From Pseudomonas sp. NBRC 111124 (lineage in GTDB: Bacteria; Pseudomonadota; Gammaproteobacteria; Pseudomonadales; Pseudomonadaceae), in the NCBI RefSeq assembly GCF_001320245.1, contig NZ_BCBA01000013.1, positions 124,001 to 188,000 on the forward strand: a stretch of 64,000 bases of DNA. The letters run 5' to 3'. Below are positions 1 through 9,399 of the stretch, piece after piece. The notes beneath the pieces were generated by a model. That model saw nothing but the letters and a program-made list of their open reading frames with translations, was not told where the DNA came from and did no database searches. The first letter of the stretch is position 1. Every line of letters starts with the position of its first letter. The position numbers and the translations under genes were made by a program.

Positions 1-215
1 CCCCGCAATAGCCAGCCAAGCGCCTGCCACGGCACACCGGCATCGGCCAGCGGCGCCACATACCGATAGGAAAGCTGCCCGCCATTGGCGAAGCTGGTCG
101 CCGAGGCGAGCTGGTCTCGCGCCTCGACCAGCACCACCGACAGGCCTTCGCGCACCAGCGCATAGGCCGTCGCCAGGCCGACCACGCCGCCGCCGATCAC
201 CGTCACCTGTTGCAT
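1..215 (-). CDS. FAD-dependent D-amino acid dehydrogenase-like oxidoreductase, partial (N-terminus only)
   Basis: Only the first 71 residues are inside the window; the gene continues past base 1. The start is the ATG at 215-213. The N-terminus carries the dinucleotide-binding motif VTVIGGGVVGLATAY followed about 20 residues later by an acidic strand end (VVLVEARD), which is the Rossmann FAD-binding pattern of the DAO family. The following SATSFANGGQLSY stretch is typical of DadA-type D-amino acid dehydrogenases, which oxidatively deaminate D-amino acids at the membrane. The substrate cannot be told from this fragment, and a glycine-oxidase-like relative is possible. Confidence 0.8.
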   Translation of the reverse strand, partial: MQQVTVIGGGVVGLATAYALVREGLSVVLVEARDQLASATSFANGGQLSYRYVAPLADAGVPWQALGWLLR

Positions 216-262
216 CACTGCTCATCCTTGTCGTGGCTTCCTGCCAAGACAGTAACAGCGGA

Positions 263-925
263 TCAGGTCGGGCAGCTATGGGCTCCGCCATTCAGGCCCT
301 GGCGGACGTTACGGCTGAGCAGGCTGGCCTTGCCGTCGTGCCAGGTCAGGGTGAGGACGTAGAGGGTATCGAAATCGTCACCGCTCCAGTCTTCGGTAAT
401 CACCCGCTCATCGCCCAACGCCTTGCCGGCCACGGCATTGATCAGCTCGGGCAGGTAGCCGTGGGACCAGGCAGTATAGACCGTGGCATTGCGATACTTC
501 TCGCTGACCAGTTCGTCGGCGAGGTCGTCGGTGTCGTTGGCGGCAAAGTCGATGTTGACCGGCAAACCCAGGCGAATGGCGCTGGGGGTGATGGTCATCA
601 GCGGGCGGATGTAGCTGTAGCTCTGGTCCTGGCTGCCTTCCTCGACATACCGCGAGGGGTTGGCCGCGAACACGTAATCCGCCTTGCCGAAGCGCTCTGG
701 CAGCAAGGTGGCCAGGTCCAGCGCGCGATTGAGCCCCTGGCAGTTCAGTTGCCCCAGGCCTTCACCGGGCTTTTCGGCATGACGCAGAAATACCAGCGTC
801 TGGGTGCCGTCGACCGGTTGAGCGCGGCTTTCGACCACTTCCAGTGCCAACGGCACCGCCGTGGCGACGAGGGCCAGGCTGAGCACCAGGCGGCGGCGAC
901 GTCGAAGGAAAGATGGCAACTTCAT
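263..925 (-). CDS. Histidine phosphatase family protein, membrane-anchored or exported
   Basis: A 220-residue protein starting at ATG 925. A longer reading to 997 exists, but the internal start places a basic-hydrophobic segment (RRRRRLVLSLALVATAVPLAL) at the N-terminus, as expected for a signal anchor. The motif LRHAEKP at about residue 45 is the phosphohistidine-forming RHG motif of the histidine phosphatase superfamily. A second histidine near the middle (AWSHGYLPELI) may be the other catalytic histidine. The substrate is unknown. The ribosome-binding site is weak, so the start is moderately uncertain. Confidence 0.72.
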   Translation of the reverse strand: MKLPSFLRRRRRLVLSLALVATAVPLALEVVESRAQPVDGTQTLVFLRHAEKPGEGLGQLNCQGLNRALDLATLLPERFGKADYVFAANPSRYVEEGSQDQSYSYIRPLMTITPSAIRLGLPVNIDFAANDTDDLADELVSEKYRNATVYTAWSHGYLPELINAVAGKALGDERVITEDWSGDDFDTLYVLTLTWHDGKASLLSRNVRQGLNGGAHSCPT

Positions 926-1152
926 GTAGGCAGGCTCTTGTGGCAAAAAGTATCTGGATACCCGCCACATTGCCCCGCGGCCTATGCCGCAGGGCATCCG
1001 TGTTAGTGATTGCCATCCTTGGCAACGAGCAGGACTCAGAGTGTCCTTAACCCGTTTGGTTCCTCCCTGAGTGTGGATGCCGTTCCCTGGGCAAGGATCA
1101 GGTTAGAGCAGGCGTGTTGCGGAAATATTTAAGGCTGGAGGCCCCACCACAA

Positions 1153-1491
1153 TCAATCATCCCGCGTCAGCACTTCCAGCAACTCGATCTCAAAGGTCAG
1201 ATCCGAATTCGGCGGAATCGCCCCCACGCTGCGCTCGCCATACCCCAGGTGCGCGGGCACCTGCAGCTTGCGCTTGCCGCCCACACGCATGCCCATCAGC
1301 CCCTGGTCCCAGCCTTTGATGACACGGCCAGTGCCGATTACGCACTGGAACGGTTTGCCACGCGCCCATGACGAGTCGAACTCGCTGCCGTCGGCCAGCC
1401 AGCCGGTGTACTGGGTGGTAATCAGGGCGCCTTTGACGGCGGCCTTGCCTTCGCCTTCGACGAGGTCGGTGATTTGCAGTTCGCTGCTCAT
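1153..1491 (-). CDS. FKBP-type peptidyl-prolyl cis-trans isomerase
   Basis: A 112-residue single-domain FKBP that would catalyse prolyl cis-trans isomerisation in the cytoplasm, since no signal peptide is visible. Family marks are the YTGWLADGSEFDSS block, the FQCVIGTGRVIKGWDQGLMGM core and the YGERSVGAIPPNSDLTFEIELL C-terminal strand with its active-site aromatic residues. Length matches minimal FKBPs of about 110 residues. The start has GGAG seven bases upstream of the ATG. It stands alone between unrelated genes. Confidence 0.92.
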   Translation of the reverse strand: MSSELQITDLVEGEGKAAVKGALITTQYTGWLADGSEFDSSWARGKPFQCVIGTGRVIKGWDQGLMGMRVGGKRKLQVPAHLGYGERSVGAIPPNSDLTFEIELLEVLTRDD

Positions 1492-1530
1492 GGGCAGGCT
1501 CCAACGCTGAAATTCAAGGGCGCCGTTTTC

Positions 1531-1713
1531 TCAGGAATGCACGGGTTTGGCAAGTTCGCGTGGCGTGCCGTGCTGACGCATCGACCACACCACCCCGCCG
1601 ATCACCAGAATGATCGCCGCCGCTTCCAGCAGGCTTGGCCCGGCCTGGCGCCAGAGGAAGGCATACAACAACGCGAACAGGGTCTCGAACACGATCAGCT
1701 GCCCGCTCAAGCA
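1531..1713 (-). pseudogene. 3' remnant of a DMT/EamA-family permease
   Basis: About 60 codons read as the last two helices of an EamA-type drug/metabolite transporter: a segment starting LSGQLIVFETLFALLYAF, then a helix AAAIILVIGGVVWSMRQHG and a short polar tail before the stop at 1531. Upstream of about 1713 the frame stays open but loses all membrane character (cysteine- and arginine-rich, not permease-like), and no start codon with a ribosome site precedes the hydrophobic part. The intact family has ten helices and about 300 residues, so this is a truncated, non-functional remnant. The 1714-1808 stretch holds nothing recognisable. Confidence 0.65.
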
Positions 1714-1808
1714 TTCCGCTCCTGTTCGTGGATGCGCGCAGGCTACCTCTGTAGCGGGGCTGGCGGCAAAGAATCTTTGCGCATGCAGGCATTGCAGTGG
1801 GGAATGGC

Positions 1809-2216
1809 TCAGCCGAACTGCTCGAACGCTTGTTCGCCGGTCAGCTCCTTGGTCTGGTTGGCAAAGCAATACCAGGCGGGCTTCTGCTCGACGAAGATCT
1901 GCAGGTCGAAGTCCCAGGCCTCGTCGCCATCCAGCAGGCCCACAGGGACCGCGTAGTGGTCTTTATCCTTCAGCCGGTAATAGAGGTGCGTGCCGCAACG
2001 GCTGCAAAAACCACGCTGGGCCCACTCGGACGAGTCGTAGACAGCCGGGGCCCGTCCCTCGAAGACCGGCGCCTGGCTGCAGTCCACGACCAGCAGGGGA
2101 CCGCCGGTCCACTTGCGGCACATGCTGCAATGGCAGGCACTGATGTGGGTATTGTCGACTGAGGCGCGCAGACGGGTTTCACCGCACAGGCAACTGCCGC
2201 TTTTTTCCAGGGTCAT
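1809..2216 (-). CDS. GFA-family (glutathione-dependent formaldehyde-activating enzyme-like) protein
   Basis: A 135-residue protein with the zinc-binding cysteine pattern of the GFA/CENP-V fold: CLCGET near the N-terminus, then CHCSMCRKWTGG, then FCSRCGTHLYY. The start at 2216 is preceded by AAGGAG at seven bases; a reading from 2246 adds ten residues without a better site. The founding member catalyses condensation of glutathione and formaldehyde, but most bacterial homologues have no demonstrated activity, so only the family is assigned. It is probably monocistronic. Confidence 0.85.
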   Translation of the reverse strand: MTLEKSGSCLCGETRLRASVDNTHISACHCSMCRKWTGGPLLVVDCSQAPVFEGRAPAVYDSSEWAQRGFCSRCGTHLYYRLKDKDHYAVPVGLLDGDEAWDFDLQIFVEQKPAWYCFANQTKELTGEQAFEQFG

Positions 2217-2291
2217 GATCGGGCTCCTTGCTGGTTGGGCCAGCAAGTATAGATCGGCCCTGCTACAGAGCCGCTAGCCCCACCCGTTCAC

Positions 2292-3080
2292 TCAGATGAA
2301 CACTTGGCCGCGCAGGTACAGCGCCGCACGTCCGCTGATGATCACCCGGCCATTGCCAGGTACTTCACAGTGCAGCTGCCCCTTGCGCGCCCCGCCCTGC
2401 TCGCAGCTCAGCGACGACTTGCCCAGACGCTCGGCCCACAACGGCGCCAGCGAGGTATGCGCAGAGCCGGTAACCGGATCTTCATTGACGCCGACCCGCG
2501 GGCCGAACCAGCGGGTGACGAAGTCGAAGCCACGGCCAGCGGCGGTGACTGCGATGCCACGCACATCGAATGCCGACAAGGCGACGAAATCGGGCTTTAA
2601 CGGGTCGAGCAGCGCTGCGTCATCGACCACCACCACATAGTCGTCGGAGCGATACACTGCCTTGGCGGCACTCAGGCCCAGCGCCTCCAGCAACCCGGCC
2701 GGCACGTCTACGGCTTGCGGCTGCTTGCCCGGGAAGTCCATGGCCAGCAGGCCATCCGCGCCACGGCTGACCCGCAGCTCGCCGCTACGGGTGTTGAAGC
2801 GCAGTACTTCGGCTTGCTCACCGAGCTGCTCGAACAACACGTAAGCCGAGGCCAGTGTGGCGTGGCCACACAGGTCGACTTCGACGGTGGGCGTGAACCA
2901 GCGCAGGTCGAATGTTTCGCCATTGCGCACAAAGTAGGCCGTTTCCGACAGGTTGTTCTCTTCGGCGATGCGTTGCAGCATTTCGTCCGGCAGCCAGCTT
3001 TGCAGCGGGATCACCGCCGCCGGGTTGCCACCAAACGGCTCGGCGGAGAAGGCATCGACCTGGAAGATTTCGAGTTGCAT
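2292..3080 (-). CDS. PhzF-family isomerase/epimerase
   Basis: A 262-residue protein of the PhzF (diaminopimelate-epimerase-like) fold. Visible marks are the N-terminal FQVDAFSAEPFGGNPAAV motif, ENNLSETAYF containing the catalytic-type glutamate, LRWFTPTVEVDLCGHATLA, and GVNEDPVTGSAHTSLAPLW in the second half-domain. PhzF itself isomerises a phenazine precursor; there are no other phenazine genes here, so the substrate is unknown. The ATG at 3080 has AAGGAG six bases upstream, which excludes the in-frame TTG at 3083. Confidence 0.88.
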   Translation of the reverse strand: MQLEIFQVDAFSAEPFGGNPAAVIPLQSWLPDEMLQRIAEENNLSETAYFVRNGETFDLRWFTPTVEVDLCGHATLASAYVLFEQLGEQAEVLRFNTRSGELRVSRGADGLLAMDFPGKQPQAVDVPAGLLEALGLSAAKAVYRSDDYVVVVDDAALLDPLKPDFVALSAFDVRGIAVTAAGRGFDFVTRWFGPRVGVNEDPVTGSAHTSLAPLWAERLGKSSLSCEQGGARKGQLHCEVPGNGRVIISGRAALYLRGQVFI

Positions 3081-3125
3081 CAAACGCTCCTTGTGATCCG
3101 GCCAGTGCCGGGGGTATTGAAAGGT

Positions 3126-4064
3126 TTACGCGTGGACGGGAGTGAGCACCGGCTCGCCTGCAAAGAACGCCTGCAGGTTTCGCAGCACCAGGGTCACGGT
3201 GTCACGTGCGGCCTCCGGCGACTGGCCGGCCACATGGGGCGTGAGGACAGTATTGCCGAGGGCCTTGAGGGCATCTGGGACGGCGGGTTCTTCATCGAAC
3301 ACATCAAGCGCGGCGCCAGCAAGCCGGCCTTGTTCAAGGGCTGATATCAAGGCCTGGGTGTCGACGACGCTGGCCCGGGCGATATTCACCAGGTAACCCT
3401 CCGCGCCCAGCGCTTCGAGCACTTGGGCGTCAACCAAGTGGTGGGTATTGGCACCACCAGGGGTGGCAACGACCAGGATGTCGACGGCATCGGCCAGGTG
3501 CAACGGGCTGTCATACCAGGTGTAAGGCACGTCTGTACGCGGGGTGCGGCTGTGATAGCTGATGTTCATGTCAAAGCCCAGGCTGGCGCGCTTGGCGATG
3601 GCTTGACCAACCGCGCCGAGGCCAAGCAAGCCCAGGCGCTTGCCGCTGACCGAGGGGCTGATCACTCGGTTCCACTCGCCACGGCGGGTACTGGCGTCGG
3701 CGCGAGGGATGTCGCGCAACAGCGCTAGCAGCAGGGCCAGGGTGTGGTCGGCAACGGCCGCGGCATTGGCGCCGGCGCCATTGGTGACGGTGATGCCGCG
3801 GGCAGTGGCAGCGGCCAGGTCGACCTGCTCGTAACCAGCACCGATCACGCAGATGATCTGCAGCTTGGGCAAGGCGGCGATTTCTGCAGCGGTCAGGCCC
3901 AGCGGGCCACGGGTCAGCACGGCGTCGATCTCGCCGGCATGGCGCTGGATGGCGTCGGCACGCATTTGCGGGGACGGGGCACGAATCAGGCGATAGCCGG
4001 CCTGTTCGAGTAGTGGCAGATAATCGTCGACGGTTTCTACCAGTACCAGGACTGTCTTGCTCAT
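3126..4064 (-). CDS. D-isomer-specific 2-hydroxyacid dehydrogenase
   Basis: A 312-residue NAD(P)-dependent oxidoreductase interconverting 2-keto acids and D-2-hydroxy acids. The cofactor-binding motif GLGAVGQAIAKR lies near residue 145. The catalytic triad of the family is visible as arginine in NIARASVVD, glutamate in DVFDEEPAVP and histidine in TPHVAGQSP. The start at 4064 is preceded by GGAGGG; the upstream in-frame ATG at 4094 lacks such a site. The exact substrate (glyoxylate, hydroxypyruvate or 2-ketogluconate) is not decidable. Direct repeats at 4115-4152 may be its operator. Confidence 0.9.
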   Translation of the reverse strand: MSKTVLVLVETVDDYLPLLEQAGYRLIRAPSPQMRADAIQRHAGEIDAVLTRGPLGLTAAEIAALPKLQIICVIGAGYEQVDLAAATARGITVTNGAGANAAAVADHTLALLLALLRDIPRADASTRRGEWNRVISPSVSGKRLGLLGLGAVGQAIAKRASLGFDMNISYHSRTPRTDVPYTWYDSPLHLADAVDILVVATPGGANTHHLVDAQVLEALGAEGYLVNIARASVVDTQALISALEQGRLAGAALDVFDEEPAVPDALKALGNTVLTPHVAGQSPEAARDTVTLVLRNLQAFFAGEPVLTPVHA

Positions 4065-4092
4065 GCCACCCTCCGAATCAGTTCGAAGGGGC

Positions 4093-4152
4093 ATTATGCG
4101 GAGTCACCGGCCAATACAGTCAACTGAAATCTCCAGCCAAAACTGTACTGTA
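4093..4152 (-). promoter_or_regulatory. Possible promoter and operator repeats upstream of the hydroxyacid dehydrogenase
   Basis: On the minus strand TTGACT (4123-4118) and CATAAT (4098-4093) resemble -35 and -10 boxes, but 19 bases separate them, which is long. Around the -35 box lie related short repeats, TACAGTCAACTG at 4115-4126 and AACTGTACTGTA at 4141-4152. Their placement suggests a regulator site. No regulator gene is adjacent. Confidence 0.3.
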
Positions 4153-4164
4153 CCGGCGTGAAGG

Positions 4165-4584
4165 TTACTGCCCGTAAGCGCGCCCCAGCCCACCCGGTAC
4201 ACCACTGCTATCGGTTTCCTGCCATGGCCCATCCGGGTTCAGCGACCAGCTCCAGCCATTGTCATAGCGGTAGTAGGTGCGCTGGCGGTAAAAGACATTG
4301 GTCTTTTTCTCCAGCACATACACCCCAAGCTTCGGGTCCCAATGGCTGGCGCCACCCGGCGGCGGCGCGAAGCTGGCGGAAGTGCGCGGCATCGGCTTGG
4401 GAATCGCCGAAGGCTTGCTTGGCTGCGTCGGCGGTTGGCTACCCGGCAACGGCTTCACCGCAGGCCCCTTGTGGGGTGGCACGGTCTCGATCGGTGGCGA
4501 CGGCTGCTCATACGGCTGATGCGAGGTACACGCAGACAAACCCAGGGCCAGGGTAATCAGGGTCAGGCGGACGGCGCTATGCAT
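4165..4584 (-). CDS. Small proline-rich lipoprotein of unknown function
   Basis: A 139-residue protein with a short hydrophobic signal (LTLITLALGL) ending in the lipobox LSAC at about residues 16-19, so it is probably a lipoprotein. A proline-rich stretch (about residues 25-75) follows, then a C-terminal region rich in tyrosine and tryptophan (YRQRTYYRYDNGWSWSLNPD). It begins 12 bases after ccmI stops and may be cotranscribed with the ccm operon. I do not recognise a function; a cell-envelope role is inference from the lipobox only. Confidence 0.75.
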   Translation of the reverse strand: MHSAVRLTLITLALGLSACTSHQPYEQPSPPIETVPPHKGPAVKPLPGSQPPTQPSKPSAIPKPMPRTSASFAPPPGGASHWDPKLGVYVLEKKTNVFYRQRTYYRYDNGWSWSLNPDGPWQETDSSGVPGGLGRAYGQ

Positions 4585-4596
4585 GGCGTTGTTCTC

Positions 4597-5787
4597 TTAC
4601 TGGTCTGGGCTGTCGATGGTCAGGTGCTGGGTAGCCTGGGTGGTATTGGCCAAGGGGGCGCCTTGGCCGATCCATTCGCCACGGGTCGGCTGGCCTGCCC
4701 GCGATACGCGTGCAACCAATTGGACTTCGGCGAACTGGGACAGTTTCATCTGCGGCAGCATAGCGTCAGCGTCGGACAATTCCACTTCCAGCGGCAACTG
4801 CGCCACAGTCACCCGCTTGGCCGCCAGCGGCATGGGCGGGCCGTTGCTGGCACGGGCGAAGATGAACACGGTGTCGTCAGGCTTGACCTTGTCCTTGAGC
4901 GCCGCCGCCAGCTCCACCCGCACCTTCAGGCGGGCAGCCGCCGTGGCCTGAGGCTTGGCATCGTTACCCCCCAGGCGCTCCGCCGCACGGTCGATGCCTC
5001 CTTGCAGTGCCGCCCGCGAGGCATCGCCTTCGGGCAGTTGCGCCAGCAACCGGTTCCAGTAATCGATAGCTTCCTGGTAGCGCTCACCCTCGAAAGCGGC
5101 GATACCCCGCAGGCCCAGGCTGGTGACCTCGTTAGGGTCGGCCTTGAGCGCTTCGTCGGTCAGCGCCTGCACCTGTGGGCTCCATTTCTTGTCTGCCGCG
5201 AAGTACAGCGCCTGGGCCCACTGGCCCAGCAGCTCGGGCTGGCGACCGGCCAGGGCCACGGCGCGCTCATAGGCATGCGCGGCATCGGCCGGACGTTGTT
5301 GTGCCATATAGGCCCGGCCCAGGAAGTACAAGCCTTCGGCCGAGTCCGGCTGGGCCTCCACGGCCCGTTCGAGGCGCGTGGTCATTTCGTCCATGGTCTT
5401 TGGCGCCGCGGCGAACTCCTGAGTCAGCTCGACCTTGTCCGCCGCACCGAAGTGCAGGTACAGCCCCAGTGCCAATGCAGGCACCAATACAGCCGCCAGC
5501 AATGGCAGGGCCTTGCCCAGATGCCCCTGGCGCGCAGGTTCGGCGCCTTCGGTATCGGCCAGCAACTCGCGGGCGGCTTCGTCACGGCCCTTGGCCATTT
5601 GCGCTTCGTCGAGCACACCGGCCGCGTGTTGGGCGGCCAGTTCGGCGACGCGCTCCTGGTACAGGGCGACGTTCAGCGCAGTGCGGTCTTCTTCCTGCTG
5701 CTGGCGACGGCCACGCAGGATCGGGATCAGCAGAAAGCCGAGGGCGGCGAGCAGCAGCAGGCCCGCACTAAGCCAGAATTCAGTCAT
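4597..5787 (-). CDS. ccmI: Cytochrome c biogenesis protein CcmI
   Basis: A 396-residue inner-membrane and periplasmic chaperone that presents apocytochrome c to the haem ligation machinery. It has an N-terminal membrane segment ([21 protein letters not shown]), a cytoplasmic loop, a second membrane segment near residue 100 ([19 protein letters not shown]) and then TPR-type helices ([24 protein letters not shown]). The C-terminal beta-rich domain is also present. The start at 5787 overlaps the ccmH stop by eight bases, indicating translational coupling; the longer frame upstream is shadow sequence. Confidence 0.93.
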   Translation of the reverse strand: MTEFWLSAGLLLLAALGFLLIPILRGRRQQQEEDRTALNVALYQERVAELAAQHAAGVLDEAQMAKGRDEAARELLADTEGAEPARQGHLGKALPLLAAVLVPALALGLYLHFGAADKVELTQEFAAAPKTMDEMTTRLERAVEAQPDSAEGLYFLGRAYMAQQRPADAAHAYERAVALAGRQPELLGQWAQALYFAADKKWSPQVQALTDEALKADPNEVTSLGLRGIAAFEGERYQEAIDYWNRLLAQLPEGDASRAALQGGIDRAAERLGGNDAKPQATAAARLKVRVELAAALKDKVKPDDTVFIFARASNGPPMPLAAKRVTVAQLPLEVELSDADAMLPQMKLSQFAEVQLVARVSRAGQPTRGEWIGQGAPLANTTQATQHLTIDSPDQ

Positions 5788-6256
5788 GGGTCTGTTCTTT
5801 TTCCAGCAGTTTGGCGAGACGCTCGCGTTCTTCGACGGACAGTTGCTGCGCAGCCTGGGCCGCCGGTCCACGGCGACGGCGGACGATCACCGCCAGCACC
5901 ACGAAGCCACCGGCCAACAGGATGCCTGGGCCGAACCACAGCAACCAGGTGCGGCCACTGAGTGCCGGCTTGTAGCGCACGAAGTCGCCATAGCGGTCGA
6001 CCATGAAATCGACGATCTGCTGGTTGCTCTGGCCTTCGCCGAGCATGCGGAAGATCTCGCGGCGCAGGTCGGCGGCGATGGGTGCGTTGGAGTCGGCGAT
6101 GTCCTGGTTCTGGCACTTGGGGCAGCGCAGTTCCTTGGTCAGTTGCTGGTAACGCTCACGCTCAGCGTCATCGCGGAACTGGTAGGTATCGATGGCCGCC
6201 CTGGCCACACCGGCCAGGCTCATACCCAACACGGCGGCTGCCAGCCAGCGCTTCAT
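5780..6256 (-). CDS. ccmH: Cytochrome c maturation protein CcmH
   Basis: A 158-residue thiol protein that keeps apocytochrome c reduced for haem attachment. It has a signal peptide ([17 protein letters not shown]), the family motif [16 protein letters not shown] with the redox CxxC pair, and a C-terminal membrane helix ([22 protein letters not shown]) with a basic tail. The length matches the short CcmH/CycL form; the TPR half found in enterobacterial CcmH is carried separately by CcmI here. Its start overlaps the ccmG stop by four bases. Confidence 0.96.
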   Translation of the reverse strand: MKRWLAAAVLGMSLAGVARAAIDTYQFRDDAERERYQQLTKELRCPKCQNQDIADSNAPIAADLRREIFRMLGEGQSNQQIVDFMVDRYGDFVRYKPALSGRTWLLWFGPGILLAGGFVVLAVIVRRRRGPAAQAAQQLSVEERERLAKLLEKEQTHD

Positions 6257-6789
6257 GGCTTGGCCTCATCGACCAGGCCCTGGTACAGCGGCGCCAGCTG
6301 CTGACGCCACACATCGGCATCGACGATGCCGACGTGCTTGTAACGGATGATGCCCTTGGCATCGATCAGGAAGGTTTCCGGTGCGCCATACACGCCCAGG
6401 TCCAGCCCCAGGCTGCCCTGCTCGTCACGGATATCCAGCTGATAGGGGTTGTGGAACTCGGCCAGCCACTTCTGCGCGGCAGCATTGTCATCCTTGTAGT
6501 TGATGCCGTGGATCACCACGCCCTGCTCGGCCAGCTGGTTCAGGTACGGATGCTCGACCTTGCACGACGGGCACCAGGTGGCCCACACGTTGACCAGCGC
6601 AGGCCGGCCGTGCAGGTCGGCCTGGGTCAGGTTGCGGTCACCCTGGGTCGACGCCAGGGCAAACGCCGGGAACGGCTTGCCGATCATCGCCGACGGCAGC
6701 TCGTCGGGCTTGAGGAACAGCCCCTTGTAGAGGAAAACCGCCATCAGCAGGAATACCGCCAGTGGCACGACCATGATCCAACGCTTCAT
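6253..6789 (-). CDS. ccmG: Thiol:disulfide interchange protein CcmG (DsbE)
   Basis: A 178-residue periplasmic thioredoxin-like reductant for cytochrome c maturation. The N-terminal anchor (WIMVVPLAVFLLMAVFLYKGLF) is followed by a thioredoxin fold with the active site VWATWCPSCKVEHPYL and the typical glycine-proline loop (GVYGAPETFLIDAKG). It overlaps ccmF upstream and ccmH downstream by four bases each. Confidence 0.96.
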   Translation of the reverse strand: MKRWIMVVPLAVFLLMAVFLYKGLFLKPDELPSAMIGKPFPAFALASTQGDRNLTQADLHGRPALVNVWATWCPSCKVEHPYLNQLAEQGVVIHGINYKDDNAAAQKWLAEFHNPYQLDIRDEQGSLGLDLGVYGAPETFLIDAKGIIRYKHVGIVDADVWRQQLAPLYQGLVDEAKP

Positions 6790-8774
6790 GCAGCAGCTCC
6801 AGACACGCCCAGGGCCTCACGCACCCGGGTCTTGACCTTGACGCGATAGCGCCGGTCGAAGGCCGCCAGCAACCCGCCCAGGCCGGTCAACAGACCGCCC
6901 AGCCAGATCCAGCGAACATAAGGCTTGATATGCACGCGCACCGCCCAGGCGCCGTTTTCCAGCGGCTCGCCCAGCGCAACGTACAGGTCACGGGTGAAAC
7001 CGGCATCGATGCCAGCCTCGGTCATCATCGACTGCTGCACGGTGTACAGGCGCTTTTCCGGGTGCAGGGTGGTCACTTCACGACCGTCGCGGGTGACCAC
7101 GATGCTGCCCTTGTCGGAGATGAAGTTAGGCCCCTCGAAGTGCTTGGCACCCTCGAACAGGAAGTCGTAACCGCCCAGTTCGACGCTCTCGCCCGGCGCC
7201 ATGCGCAGATCGCGCTCGGCACTGTTGTTGCTCGACAGCACCACGCCCAGGGCACACACCGCCAGGCCCAGGTGCGCCAGCTGCATGCCCCAGTAGCTGC
7301 GGGTCAGGCCGCGTACGCCCTTGGCCAAGCCCTTGTGGCGGGTCTTGTCGACGATGTCACGCAACCCGCCGAGCACCACCCAGGCCGCCAGTGCGAAGGC
7401 GCTCAGCACCGCCCAGTCGAAGTCGTCGACCAGCAAGCCGGCGATCGGTGCCAGTACTGCGCTGCCGATGAGTACCGGGGTCATCATGTTCGCCAGCCAC
7501 TTGCCGGGGGTGTCCTTCCAGCGCACTACCACCCCCACGCTCAGCACCACCATCAGCAGCGCCATCAGCGGCAGGAACAGAGCATCGAAGTACGGTGGGC
7601 CGACCGACAGCTTGGCCCCGGTCAGGGCATCGAGCACCAACGGGTACAACGTGCCTAGCAGGATCATCGAAGCCGCCACCACCAGGATCAGGTTGTTGGC
7701 CAGCAGCAGCGTTTCGCGCGACCACAGGGCAAAGCCGACCTGGCTCTTGACCACCGGGGCGCGCAGGGCGAACAGGGTCAGCGAACCACCGACCACGAAC
7801 AGCAGGAATATCAGGATGAACACACCACGCGCAGGGTCCGCTGCGAACGCGTGCACCGAGGTCAGCACGCCGGAGCGGACCAGGAAGGTGCCGAGCAGGC
7901 TCAACGAGAAGGCGGCAATCGCCAACAGCACGGTCCAACTCTTGAACACGCCACGTTTTTCCGTCACCGCCAGCGAGTGGATCAGCGCGGTGCCCACCAG
8001 CCACGGCATGAACGAGGCGTTTTCCACCGGGTCCCAGAACCACCAGCCGCCCCAGCCCAGTTCGTAATAGGCCCACCACGAGCCCAGCGTGATGCCGACG
8101 CCGAGGAAGGCCCAGGCAACAATGGTCCAAGGCCGCGACCAGCGTGCCCAGGCCGCGTCCAGGCGCCCGCCGAGCAACGCGGCGATGGCGAAGGCGAAGG
8201 CCACCGAGAAGCCCACGTAGCCCATGTACAGCATCGGCGGGTGGACGATCAGGCCGAAGTCCTGCAGCAGCGGGTTGAGGTCACGGCCATCCGTGGGCAC
8301 CTGCGGCAGCAGGCGCTGGAACGGGTTGGAGGTGATGATCAGGAAGCTCAGAAAGCCGACGCTGATCATGCCCATCACCGCCAGCACACGGGCCAGCATC
8401 ACCTGCGGCAACTGGCGCGAGAAGATCGACACGGCGAAGGTCCAGCCACCGAGGATCAGCGCCCACAGCAGCAGTGAGCCCTCGTGGGCACCCCATACCG
8501 CACTGAACTTGTAGTACCAGGGCAAGGCGCTGTTGGAGTTGCTGGCCACGTAGGCGACCGAGAAGTTGTCGGTCATGAAGGCGTGGGTCAGGCAGGCAAA
8601 AGCGAAGACCAGGAAGGAGAACTGGCCCCAGGCTGCCGGGCGAGCAAGGCTCATCCACAGGCTGTCACCGCGCCAGGCGCCGAGCAGCGGGACCGTGGCC
8701 TGCACGGCGGCAAAGCAGATGGCCAGGATCATCGCCAGCTGGCCGAGTTCGGGGATCACCAGGGCCGCATTCAT
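6786..8774 (-). CDS. ccmF: Haem lyase subunit CcmF
   Basis: A 662-residue polytopic inner-membrane protein that transfers haem from holo-CcmE to apocytochrome c. The tryptophan-rich WWD signature is present as [18 protein letters not shown], flanked by many hydrophobic helices and conserved histidine-containing loops ([32 protein letters not shown]). A large periplasmic loop precedes the last helix near the C-terminus. Length is normal for the family (about 650). The start overlaps the ccmE stop by four bases. Confidence 0.97.
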   Translation of the reverse strand: MNAALVIPELGQLAMILAICFAAVQATVPLLGAWRGDSLWMSLARPAAWGQFSFLVFAFACLTHAFMTDNFSVAYVASNSNSALPWYYKFSAVWGAHEGSLLLWALILGGWTFAVSIFSRQLPQVMLARVLAVMGMISVGFLSFLIITSNPFQRLLPQVPTDGRDLNPLLQDFGLIVHPPMLYMGYVGFSVAFAFAIAALLGGRLDAAWARWSRPWTIVAWAFLGVGITLGSWWAYYELGWGGWWFWDPVENASFMPWLVGTALIHSLAVTEKRGVFKSWTVLLAIAAFSLSLLGTFLVRSGVLTSVHAFAADPARGVFILIFLLFVVGGSLTLFALRAPVVKSQVGFALWSRETLLLANNLILVVAASMILLGTLYPLVLDALTGAKLSVGPPYFDALFLPLMALLMVVLSVGVVVRWKDTPGKWLANMMTPVLIGSAVLAPIAGLLVDDFDWAVLSAFALAAWVVLGGLRDIVDKTRHKGLAKGVRGLTRSYWGMQLAHLGLAVCALGVVLSSNNSAERDLRMAPGESVELGGYDFLFEGAKHFEGPNFISDKGSIVVTRDGREVTTLHPEKRLYTVQQSMMTEAGIDAGFTRDLYVALGEPLENGAWAVRVHIKPYVRWIWLGGLLTGLGGLLAAFDRRYRVKVKTRVREALGVSGAAA

Positions 8775-9226
8775 GGCTTGGCCCCCGCGCCGCTGGCCGC
8801 CTGGCCGCTTTCTTTCAGGGCCTTGGTGACTTCAGGCGGCATGTACTTCTCGTCGTGCTTGGCCAGCACTTCGTCGGCCACCACCACGCCGTCGCCGTTG
8901 AGCTTGCCCAGGGCAACGATGCCCTGCCCTTCACGGAACAGGTCCGGCAGGATGCCGCGGTAGGTGATCGGTACGGACTTGTTGAAGTCGGTAACCACGA
9001 AACGCACATCGAGCGAATCGGAAGAACGCTGCACCGAGCCCTTCTCGACCATGCCGCCGGCACGGATGCGCGTGTCCAGCGGCGCCTCGCCGTTGGCGAT
9101 CTGGGTCGGGGTGTAGAACAGGTTGATATTCTGCTGCAGGGCGCTCAAGGCAAAGCCGACGGCAACCGCAACCCCCGCCAGCAGGCCGAGGATCAGGAAC
9201 AGGCGTTTCTTGCGCTGCGGATTCAC
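8771..9226 (-). CDS. ccmE: Periplasmic haem chaperone CcmE
   Basis: A 151-residue haem chaperone with an N-terminal membrane anchor ([19 protein letters not shown]) and an OB-fold periplasmic domain. The haem-binding histidine lies in [13 protein letters not shown] (His124 in this reading), the conserved HxxxY pattern. The start codon is GTG at 9226, overlapping the ccmD stop (9223-9225). The C-terminal tail after the haem site is flexible and alanine/glycine-rich, as is usual. Confidence 0.97.
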   Translation of the reverse strand: MNPQRKKRLFLILGLLAGVAVAVGFALSALQQNINLFYTPTQIANGEAPLDTRIRAGGMVEKGSVQRSSDSLDVRFVVTDFNKSVPITYRGILPDLFREGQGIVALGKLNGDGVVVADEVLAKHDEKYMPPEVTKALKESGQAASGAGAKP

Positions 9227-9399
9227 TGGTTGTTCTCCCGGCGCAAACGGCGCGCCTCATCTTGCAGGTAGCGACGGCGGGCCAGCACCGGTGCGGCGAC
9301 ATTCAGCGCCAGCACCGTCAGGCAGATGCCATAGGCCGACCAGACATACAGGCCATGGTGGCCCATGGCGAGAAAATCGCCGAAGGAAGCGAAACTCAT
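9223..9399 (-). CDS. ccmD: Haem exporter protein CcmD
   Basis: A 58-residue single-helix protein read between ccmC and ccmE. It begins [20 protein letters not shown], has one membrane helix ([19 protein letters not shown]) and a basic cytoplasmic tail ([19 protein letters not shown]). In the pathway CcmD helps release holo-CcmE from the CcmABC complex. Its start overlaps the ccmC stop by four bases and its stop overlaps the ccmE GTG start. Its position, length and MGxHGxYVW motif identify it. Confidence 0.93.
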   Translation of the reverse strand: MSFASFGDFLAMGHHGLYVWSAYGICLTVLALNVAAPVLARRRYLQDEARRLRRENNQ

